NCBI RefSeq assembly: GCF_030283205.1
Contig: NZ_JASNWF010000019.1
Span: 124,001-188,000, forward strand
DNA length: 64,000 nt
Reading direction: 5' to 3'
Source: Actinomadura opuntiae
GTDB lineage: Bacteria; Actinomycetota; Actinomycetes; Streptosporangiales; Streptosporangiaceae
Position numbers and translations under genes: made by a program. Of the stretch, positions 57,643-64,000 are shown one piece after another. Below the pieces are notes generated by a model, which searched no databases, was not told the DNA's origin, and saw only the letters and a program-made list of their open reading frames with translations. Within the stretch, counting starts at the first letter, position 1. Each line of letters begins with the position of its first letter.

Positions 57643-58691
57643 GTCGACCGCTCCACTCTGCGCCGCACGATCAGGTTGACCACGGTGGCGATCAGCAGCA
57701 TCGCGCCGAGGAAGAACCGGAACCAGTCGGGGTTCCACTCGGCGTAGACGATGCCCTTGTTCACCATGCCGAAGATGAACGCGCCGATCGCCGCGCCGAT
57801 CGCCGACCCGTAGCCGCCGGTCAGCAGGCAGCCGCCGATGACCGCGCAGATGATGTAGTTGAACTCGTTGCCGACGCCCTCGCCCGACTGGACGGTGGCG
57901 AACGCGAACAGCAGGTGCATCCCGGAGAACCAGCCGCAGAACGCCACGCCCATGAACAGGCCGATCTTCGTCCGGGCGACGGGCACGCCGACCGCGCGGG
58001 CGCTGCCGGCCGCCCCGCCGACCGCGAAGATCCAGTTGCCGAGCCGGGTGCGCAGCAGGATCCAGGTGGCGACCGCGACGAACAGCAGCCACCAGAACAC
58101 CGTGATCTTGACGTTGACGCCGCCGACGCCGATGTCGGAGGCGAACACCTTGCGCGCGCTCTCGAAGCCGTCCATGTCCCGGACGGAGTCGGACGCGACG
58201 TTCCCGGTGACCGCCTTCGTCACGCCGAGGTTCGCCCCGGCCAGCATGAAGAACGTCGCGAGCGTGACGATGAAGCTCGGCAGGCCCGTCCTGATGTAGA
58301 GCAGGCCGTTCAGCGCGCCGACCGCCAGCGTCACGACCAGGGAGATGGCCACGCCGACCCACAGGTTCAGCGTGAGCTGGTAGCTGACCAGCGCCGCGAC
58401 CAGCGCGGACGTCGTCACCAGCACCCCGGCGGACAGGTCGAACTCGCCGCCGATCATCAGCAGCGACACCCCGACCGCCATGATCCCGAACGTCGAGCTC
58501 GCGTACAGCACGGTCGAGAACGAGTCGGCCTGCAGGAACGCGTCGGCGACCAGCGAGAAGAACACGAACACCGCGACCGCGCCGAGCAGCGCGCCGAACT
58601 CGGGCCGGCGCAGCAGCCGCCGCAGCGGCGACTGCCGGGCCAGCCGCTCGTCCGGGACCGCCGCGGGCGGCGGGGCGACCGCCTGCGTCAC
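57639..58691 (-). CDS. Sugar ABC transporter permease (CUT2 family)
   Basis: A 350-aa polytopic membrane protein of the RbsC/XylH type, with about eight to ten helices and the conserved SLLMIGGEFDLSAGVL motif near residue 100. A second block, SFIVTLATFFMLAGANLGVTKAVTG, and the C-terminal GGCLLTGGYGSAIGAAIGAFIFGMV follow. It forms the channel for the sugar or inositol. The GTG start overlaps the binding-protein stop (GTGA). Confidence 0.92.
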   Translation of the reverse strand: MTQAVAPPPAAVPDERLARQSPLRRLLRRPEFGALLGAVAVFVFFSLVADAFLQADSFSTVLYASSTFGIMAVGVSLLMIGGEFDLSAGVLVTTSALVAALVSYQLTLNLWVGVAISLVVTLAVGALNGLLYIRTGLPSFIVTLATFFMLAGANLGVTKAVTGNVASDSVRDMDGFESARKVFASDIGVGGVNVKITVFWWLLFVAVATWILLRTRLGNWIFAVGGAAGSARAVGVPVARTKIGLFMGVAFCGWFSGMHLLFAFATVQSGEGVGNEFNYIICAVIGGCLLTGGYGSAIGAAIGAFIFGMVNKGIVYAEWNPDWFRFFLGAMLLIATVVNLIVRRRVERST

Positions 58692-59680
58692 CGGGTGCCC
58701 CGTTGGGCGAAGGCCTCCAGCGAGGCGGCGTTGTCCTTGGTGACGATCGCGGGGCCGGTCAGCACGGGGCGTCCGCCGCCGAGCACGTTGCCGTTGGTGC
58801 GGTACAGCCACAGCTCGTCGACGGCCTCGTAGCCCTGGAGGTAGGGCTGCTGGTCGACGGCGAACTGGATGTCACCGGACTTGATCGAGGCGATCAGGTC
58901 CTTGTTCAGGTCGAACGTGGCGACCTTGGCCTTGCTGCTCGTCTCCTTGACCGAGTCGACGGCGGTCGCGGCGAACGGGGCGCCGAGCGTGAGTATCCCG
59001 TCGATGCTCTTGTCCGACTGCAGCTTGGCGGTGATCGACGACTTCACCTGCGGCATGTCGCTGCCCTGCACGTACAGGTTCTGCAGGTCGCCGGAGAAGG
59101 TCTTCTTCGCGCCGGCGCAGCGGCTCTCCAGGCCGACGTTGCCCTGCTCGTGCACCACGCACAGCGCCTTCTTCACGCCGATCTTCGCCAGCTGCTGCCC
59201 GGCCGCCTCGCCCGCGATCGACTCGTCCTGCCCGAAGTGGGCGAGCGCGCCGAGCCGCGCCGAGTCCTCGGCGCCGGAGTTGATCGACACGACGGGGATC
59301 TTCGCGGCGGCGGCGCGGGCCAGGGCGTCCTTCATCGCGTCGGGCTTGGCGAGGGTGACGATGATGCCGTCGACCTTCTGGTCGATCGCCGTCTGGACGA
59401 GCTGGGCCTGCTTGCCCCCGTCGGGGTCGGCCGAGTAGAGGAACTGGACGTTGTCCTTTGCGGCGGCGGCCTTGGCGCCCTTCTGCACGATGTCCCAGAA
59501 GGTGTCGCCGGGCGCGGAGTGGGTGACCATCGCGATCTTCAGCCGGGGGCCGCCCCCGCCGGTCGCCTTCTCCTCGGCCTTCTTGCCGCCGCTGCTGCTG
59601 CACGCGCCGAGCGTCAGCATCCCGGCGACGGCCAGGACCGCCAGGCTCCTGACCGGCGTTCGCGTGAACACGCCTTTCAT
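58688..59680 (-). CDS. Sugar/inositol-binding lipoprotein of an ABC importer
   Basis: A 330-aa periplasmic-binding-type lipoprotein. The signal MKGVFTRTPVRSLAVLAVAGM ends in lipobox LGAC (Cys near residue 27), followed by a Ser/Gly/Lys linker. The mature part has the RbsB-like fold: KIAMVTHSAPGDTFWDIVQKGAK, VDGIIVTLAKPDAM, FGQDESIAGEAAGQQLA, FAVDQQPYLQGY. It starts 50 nt after the IolD stop with GGAGAG before the ATG, so it belongs to the iol operon. The ligand is inferred to be myo-inositol from the neighbouring genes; another polyol is possible. Confidence 0.9.
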   Translation of the reverse strand: MKGVFTRTPVRSLAVLAVAGMLTLGACSSSGGKKAEEKATGGGGPRLKIAMVTHSAPGDTFWDIVQKGAKAAAAKDNVQFLYSADPDGGKQAQLVQTAIDQKVDGIIVTLAKPDAMKDALARAAAAKIPVVSINSGAEDSARLGALAHFGQDESIAGEAAGQQLAKIGVKKALCVVHEQGNVGLESRCAGAKKTFSGDLQNLYVQGSDMPQVKSSITAKLQSDKSIDGILTLGAPFAATAVDSVKETSSKAKVATFDLNKDLIASIKSGDIQFAVDQQPYLQGYEAVDELWLYRTNGNVLGGGRPVLTGPAIVTKDNAASLEAFAQRGTR

Positions 59681-59729
59681 GGACGCTCTCCGTTCTCCCC
59701 CGAGACAAGGGCTCCCGGACGAGAGTTGA

Positions 59730-61580
59730 TCACAGATGGCGGCGGCGCGACCATAGTTCCTTCTCATATCGGGCGCGCGCCTCGCGGGTGGAGTCCAGCG
59801 ACGCGACCTCGGCGACCGGGACGTCCCACCACGCCTCGCTGCCGGGGGCGTCGATCAGCGGATCGGTCTCGATGTGCACGACCGTGGTGCGGTCGCTTTC
59901 GCGGGCCCGGCGCAGCGCCTCGCGCAGCTCCTTTATGCCGGACGCACGGAGCACGTCGGCGCCGAGGCTCGCGGCGTTGGCGGCCAGGTCGACCGGGAGC
60001 GGGTCGCCGTCCAGCCCGGTGCCGGTGCGGGCGCGGTAGCGGGTGCCGAACCGCTGCGCGCCGACCGACTCCGACAGGTTCCCGATGGAGGCGAACCCGT
60101 GGTTCTGCACGAGCACGACGACCAGCTTGACGCCCTCGGCGACGGCCGTGGCGAGTTCCTGCGCCATCATCAGGTACGAGCCGTCGCCGACCATGACGAA
60201 CACCTCGCGGGACGGGTCGGCCATCTTCACGCCGAGCCCGCCGGCGATCTCGTAGCCCATGCACGAGTAGCCGTACTCGACGTGGTAGCCCTTGGGATCG
60301 CGCGCCCGCCACAACTTGTGCAGATCGCCCGGCATCGACCCGGCCGCGCAGACCACCACGTCGCGCGGGCCGCTCGCCTCGTTGACGGCGCCGATCACCT
60401 CTGCCTGGGCCGGGAGGGGGCGGTCCTGCGGTGCGTACGCCTCGTCCACCGTGCTGTTCCAGCGGGCCATCAGGGCGGCAGTCTCGTGCTTGTAGGCGTT
60501 CGGCACGGCGTACCCGACGAGGGCGGCGTTCAGGCCGCGGATGCCTTCGCGGGCGTCCGCCACGACCATGGTGGCCGCGAGCTTGGCGGCGTCGAACCGC
60601 GCCACGTTCACGTTGACGAACCGCACGCGCGGGTTGGCGAACAGGCTGTGGGACGCGGTCGTGAAGTCGCTGTAGCGGGTTCCTATGCCGATGACGACGT
60701 CGGCTTCCCGCGCCAACGCGTTCGCTGCGGTCGTTCCCGTCGCGCCTATGGCACCGACCGAACGTTCGTGGTCCCAGGGGAGCGCGCCCTTGCCGGCCTG
60801 TGTCTCCGCGACGGGAATGCCGGTCCGTTCGGCAAAGGCGCGTAGGTCGTCGGTCGCGCCCGAGTAGATGACGCCGCCGCCCGCCACGATGAGAGGGCGT
60901 TCGGCTTTCTGGAGGATCGCGGACGCCTCTTCCAGCGCGGCCGGTTCCGGGAGCGTGCGCGGTATGCGCCAGACGCGGCGCCTGAACAGCTCGTCCGGCC
61001 AGTCGCACGCCTCCGCCTGTACGTCCTGGGGCAGCGCCAAGGTGACCGCGCCCGTTTCCGCAGGATCAGTCAGGACGCGCATCGCCGCCAGCAACGCGCT
61101 GGGGAGTTGCTCAGGACGGTTGATGCGGTCCCAGTACCTGGAGACGGGCTTGAAGCAGTCGTTGACGGACGCGTCATAGGAACGGGCGTCCTCAAGCTCC
61201 TGCAAGACCGGATTGGCCGGACGGGTGGCGAAGATGTCCCCCGGCAGCAGCAGGACCGGCAGCCGGTTGATGGTGGCCAGTGTCGCGCCGGTGACCATGT
61301 TCGTCGCGCCCGGTCCGATGGACGTCGTACACGCGAATGTCGACAACCGGTCGCTCATCCGCGCGTATCCCGACGCCGTGTGCACCATGGCCTGCTCGTT
61401 ACGCGCCATGTAGTACGGCATCTCCTCGCCGTACTCCAGCAACGCCTGCCCAATGCCCGCGACGTTCCCATGGCCGAAGATGCCGAAGCAGCCGGCGAAG
61501 AAGCGCCGCTCCTCACCGTCCCGCTGCGACCACTGCGCCGCGAGGAAACGGACGACGGCCTGCCCGACCGTGAGCCTCAT
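59730..61580 (-). CDS. iolD: 3D-(3,5/4)-trihydroxycyclohexane-1,2-dione acylhydrolase (IolD)
   Basis: A 616-aa thiamine-diphosphate enzyme that opens the six-membered ring in myo-inositol breakdown. The N-terminal ThDP pyrimidine domain has the conserved Glu in MPYYMARNEQAM, with RFFAGCFGIFGHGNVAGIGQAL. The C-terminal PP domain has GDGSYLMMAQELATAV and NHGFASIGNLSES, typical of IolD. Length matches the family (about 620-640 aa). The ATG overlaps the IolB stop by 4 nt (ATGA). With IolB, IolC and an IolE-like protein it forms the core catabolic route; iolG and iolA are not in the window. Confidence 0.95.
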   Translation of the reverse strand: MRLTVGQAVVRFLAAQWSQRDGEERRFFAGCFGIFGHGNVAGIGQALLEYGEEMPYYMARNEQAMVHTASGYARMSDRLSTFACTTSIGPGATNMVTGATLATINRLPVLLLPGDIFATRPANPVLQELEDARSYDASVNDCFKPVSRYWDRINRPEQLPSALLAAMRVLTDPAETGAVTLALPQDVQAEACDWPDELFRRRVWRIPRTLPEPAALEEASAILQKAERPLIVAGGGVIYSGATDDLRAFAERTGIPVAETQAGKGALPWDHERSVGAIGATGTTAANALAREADVVIGIGTRYSDFTTASHSLFANPRVRFVNVNVARFDAAKLAATMVVADAREGIRGLNAALVGYAVPNAYKHETAALMARWNSTVDEAYAPQDRPLPAQAEVIGAVNEASGPRDVVVCAAGSMPGDLHKLWRARDPKGYHVEYGYSCMGYEIAGGLGVKMADPSREVFVMVGDGSYLMMAQELATAVAEGVKLVVVLVQNHGFASIGNLSESVGAQRFGTRYRARTGTGLDGDPLPVDLAANAASLGADVLRASGIKELREALRRARESDRTTVVHIETDPLIDAPGSEAWWDVPVAEVASLDSTREARARYEKELWSRRRHL

Positions 61581-62434
61581 GAGCGTCCCTTCGCAGAGGT
61601 GAGCGGCAGCCGCGGATCGATCGGCTGCCCCTGCCAGGTCTCGCGGATCCACGCGTGCGCGGGATCGTCGCAGATCCGCCACGCGCGCTCCGGCGACGGC
61701 CCGGCCATCACGTTCAGGTAGTACAGGTCGTGGCCCGGCACCGCCATCGACGGGCCGTGCCAGCCGTGCGGGATCAGCACGACGTCGCCGCCGCGCACCT
61801 CCGCCAGCACGTCGACCGGCCGTTCCGGCGTGCCGTAGACGCGCTGGTAGGCCATGCCGCCGCCGGCGACCTCGAAGTAGTAGATCTCCTCCAGGACCGC
61901 CTCGTCCGGCCCCTCCTCGTCGTGCTTGTGCGGCGGGAACGACGACCAGCAGCCGCCCGGCGTGAGCACCTCGCACGCGATCAGCTTCTCGGCGAACGGG
62001 AACCCCTCGGGCGTGCCGAAGTTGTTGACCTGCCGGCTCGCCGGGCCCGCGCCGCGCAGCTCGACGGGGACGTCCTCGGCCGGACCGTAGCGGGGTTCGA
62101 GGCGCGCCTGGCAGCGGGCGGCGGCGAGCGCGAACCGGCCCCGCCCGCGCACGGTCACCCGCGCGTCGCGCGGCACGTAGGCGAAGTCACTGACCCGGTC
62201 GAAGACGTCGGCGCGGCCCTCCAACTCGAACCGCTCGCCGTCGCACTCCACCGCGCACGACCCGGCCAGCGGCAACACGATCATCTCGAAGTCGCCGGTG
62301 CCGAAGGTGTGGCCGCCCGGGTCGGGCAGATCCAGCACGCGCAGCGCGGTGTGCGCCCAGCCCGCCGACTCCGGCGTCACGACGACTCCGTACGGGGCCT
62401 CCACCGCGGTGCCCGCCGGCAGGTGATGCTTCAT
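61577..62434 (-). CDS. iolB: 5-deoxy-glucuronate isomerase (IolB)
   Basis: A 285-aa bicupin isomerase that converts 5-deoxy-D-glucuronate to 5-dehydro-2-deoxy-D-gluconate. Visible features are MIVLPLAGSCAVECDGERFEL and the second cupin with WSSFPPHKHDEE, EEIYYFEV, VLIPHGWHGPSMAVPGHDLYYLN, whose His and Glu residues bind the metal. Length matches IolB (about 270-300 aa). The ATG overlaps the IolC stop (ATGA). Confidence 0.95.
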   Translation of the reverse strand: MKHHLPAGTAVEAPYGVVVTPESAGWAHTALRVLDLPDPGGHTFGTGDFEMIVLPLAGSCAVECDGERFELEGRADVFDRVSDFAYVPRDARVTVRGRGRFALAAARCQARLEPRYGPAEDVPVELRGAGPASRQVNNFGTPEGFPFAEKLIACEVLTPGGCWSSFPPHKHDEEGPDEAVLEEIYYFEVAGGGMAYQRVYGTPERPVDVLAEVRGGDVVLIPHGWHGPSMAVPGHDLYYLNVMAGPSPERAWRICDDPAHAWIRETWQGQPIDPRLPLTSAKGRS

Positions 62435-63387
62435 CCGATCGCCCTTTCCGCCAGCAGCGCGTCGACCTCGTCCTCGGTGGGCATCGCGGCCGAGCACGCG
62501 ATGCGGGAGGCGACGATGGCCCCGGCCGCGCCCGCGAACGCGATGACCCGTTCCAGGTCCCAGCCGGCGAGCAGGCCGTGGCAGACGGCGCCGCCGAACG
62601 CGTCGCCCGCGCCGAGCCCGTTCGCCACGTCCACCTTGACCGGCGGGACCCGCACCGTCCGCCCGCGGGTGGCGGCGAGCACGCCGTCCGGCCCCATCTT
62701 CACGATGGCGAGGGCCGGGCCGCGGTCGAGGATCGCGCGGGCCGCCGCCTCCGGCTCCCGCTTCCCCACCGCGACCTCGCACTCCTCCAGATTGCCGACC
62801 GCCACCGTCGCCCGTTCGAGCGCCTCGCCCGCCCAGCGCGGCGCCTCCGCCGGGTCGGCCCACAGCATCGGCCGGTAGTCGAGGTCGATGACGGTGTGCC
62901 CCGTCCCGGCGGACACCGAGTGCGCGCCGAGCGCGAGGAGGGTGGCCTCGCGGCTGGGCTCCTGCGACAGCCCGGTCACGGTCGCCCACAGGACGCGGGC
63001 CCGCCTGATCGCGTCCAGGTCCAGCTCGTGCGGATGGATCTCCAGGTCGGGGGCCTTCGGGTAGCGGTAGAAGTAGAGCGGGAAGTCGTCCGGCGGGAAG
63101 ATCTCGCAGAACGCCAGCGGCGTCGGCAGGCCCGGGACGGACGCGACGAAACGGTCGTCCACCCCGTACTCCCGCAGCGCCTTGCGGACGAACCGGCCGA
63201 ACGGGTCCGCACCGGTGCGGGTGATCACGGCGGCGCGGCGGCCGTACCTCGCCGCCGCCACCGCGACGTTGGTGGGGCTGCCGCCGAGGTACTTCCCGAA
63301 CGACTCCACGTCCTCCAGGGGCCTGCCCACCTGGTCCGGGTAGACGTCCACGCTCACCCGGCCCATCGTGATCAGGTCGTAGGTCAT
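62431..63387 (-). CDS. iolC: 5-dehydro-2-deoxygluconokinase (IolC)
   Basis: A 318-aa PfkB-family kinase. It starts MTYDLITMGRVSVDVYPDQ, has the substrate loop GGSPTNVAVAAARYG, and the C-terminal PfkB signature VDVANGLGAGDAFGGAV with the catalytic Asp. In inositol catabolism it phosphorylates 5-dehydro-2-deoxygluconate before aldol cleavage. Length matches IolC without the fused aldolase domain found in some bacteria. The ATG overlaps the stop of the upstream isomerase-like gene (ATGA). Confidence 0.93.
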   Translation of the reverse strand: MTYDLITMGRVSVDVYPDQVGRPLEDVESFGKYLGGSPTNVAVAAARYGRRAAVITRTGADPFGRFVRKALREYGVDDRFVASVPGLPTPLAFCEIFPPDDFPLYFYRYPKAPDLEIHPHELDLDAIRRARVLWATVTGLSQEPSREATLLALGAHSVSAGTGHTVIDLDYRPMLWADPAEAPRWAGEALERATVAVGNLEECEVAVGKREPEAAARAILDRGPALAIVKMGPDGVLAATRGRTVRVPPVKVDVANGLGAGDAFGGAVCHGLLAGWDLERVIAFAGAAGAIVASRIACSAAMPTEDEVDALLAERAIG

Positions 63388-64000
63388 CGGGCGGCTCCGG
63401 CGAGGTAGTCCAGGCTGGCGCGGACATCACGGTAGGGGCCGGTGCCCGCCGGCGGCTCCGCGGTCAGCACGGCGTCCTGCTCCATGACGTACCAGCCTCC
63501 GTATCCGGCGCCCTCCAGGGTCGCGATGATGCCGGGGATGTCAACGTCCCCTTCGCCGAGCGGCCGGTAGAGGCCGCCGCGCACCGCGTCGGTATAGGTC
63601 ACCTCACCGTTCAGCACGCGGGCGGCGAGCGCGGCGTCGACGTCCTTGAGGTGGACGTGCGCGATGCGCGCCGCCGCGAACCGGGTCAGCCACGCGGGGT
63701 CGGTGCCGCCGACCAGCAGATGGCCGGTGTCCAGGCACAGCGGGACCCCGGACCCCGACAGCACCCGCTCGACGTCGGCCCGGGTCTCCACGACCGTCCC
63801 GACGTGCGGATGCAGCGCCACCAGCCGGCCGCGCCGCGCCGCCCGCGCGGTGATCGCGTCGAGGTTGGACAGCAGCGTCGCCCAGGCCCGGGTGTCGAGG
63901 GCGGGCCGCCCGTCGTAGCCGTCCAGCCCGGTCGCGGCGGCCAGCACGAGCACGCCGCCCATGCCGTCGAGCGCCCGCTCGACCTCCGGCATCGGGTCGC
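63384..64000 (-). CDS. IolE-like sugar isomerase/inosose dehydratase (partial, 5' cut)
   Basis: The last 205 residues of a TIM-barrel protein of the sugar phosphate isomerase/epimerase family. The metal-binding residues appear in LHPHVGTVVET, LCLDTGHLLVGG, HVHLKDVD and YVMEQD, and a PLGEGDVDIPGII stretch is typical of IolE-type inosose dehydratases. The frame stays open to base 64000, so the N-terminus lies outside the window. Position directly upstream of iolC supports a role in inositol breakdown; IolI or IolH are alternatives. Confidence 0.75.
   Translation of the reverse strand, partial: DPMPEVERALDGMGGVLVLAAATGLDGYDGRPALDTRAWATLLSNLDAITARAARRGRLVALHPHVGTVVETRADVERVLSGSGVPLCLDTGHLLVGGTDPAWLTRFAAARIAHVHLKDVDAALAARVLNGEVTYTDAVRGGLYRPLGEGDVDIPGIIATLEGAGYGGWYVMEQDAVLTAEPPAGTGPYRDVRASLDYLAGAAR

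Noticed and set aside
1..64000. CRISPR arrays, tRNA genes, insertion sequences or prophage attachment sites
   Set aside because: I saw no regularly spaced direct repeats, tRNA-like cloverleaf, transposase or integrase.

Overview
This is a 64 kb chromosomal window from a very GC-rich actinomycete. The signs are GTG/TTG starts, many 1-8 nt GTGA/ATGA gene overlaps, several apparently leaderless promoters (TANNNT-like box 6-8 nt before the start codon), CBM2-type secreted cellulases and a CelR/CebR-type LacI regulator with its TGGGAGCGCTCCCA operator. A filamentous, cellulolytic order (Streptosporangiales or Streptomycetales) fits best; this is inference from content, not a taxonomic assignment. 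There are no rRNA or tRNA genes, IS elements, CRISPR arrays or replication origins that I can support.

Layout. 1-4134 (+): tail of a class B flavin monooxygenase, an SDR, a DMT-type transporter, a secreted trypsin-like protease with an altered active-site loop, an NAD epimerase and a GroES-like protein. 4144-6401: a cytochrome P450 (-) diverging from a frameshifted SAM methyltransferase. 6550-14224: a cellulose degradation locus. A LacI regulator and a GH48 exocellulase (-) diverge from a GH5 and a GH6 cellulase (+), and two perfect 14-bp operators lie between them. 14294-25022: an amidase, then a tightly coupled operon (-) for oligopeptide-type ABC uptake plus an M20 amidohydrolase and a YtcJ-like amidohydrolase, with a divergent two-module Lrp/AsnC regulator. 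25029-27569: small membrane and PH-domain proteins and an intact methyltransferase paralogous to the broken one. 27633-31783 (-): sbcD-sbcC. 31871-33593 (+): a degraded gene, then a split RibD pair in reversed order. 33723-38944 (+): an aldehyde dehydrogenase, an ABC-2 exporter and a NarL-type two-component system. 38945-41763 (-): two degenerate adenylate-forming enzyme homologues.

41857-51554 is the most unusual part. A 1270-aa NB-ARC/TPR/LuxR regulator has about 475 residues of degenerate ~38-residue tandem repeats inserted before its HTH. It diverges from a four-gene, overlapping operon: a kleisin-like protein, two small winged-helix (KITE-like) proteins and a 1032-aa SMC-like ATPase. The arrangement resembles MukBEF/MksBEF/Wadjet complexes, but no JetD/TOPRIM nuclease gene is present. 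A 1120-aa HEAT-like protein and a membrane Ser/Thr kinase follow on the same strand.

56797-64000 (-) is a myo-inositol uptake and catabolism operon: an IolE-like protein (cut by the window edge), IolC, IolB, IolD, then a sugar ABC transporter (binding protein, permease, ATPase), nearly all joined by 4-nt overlaps.
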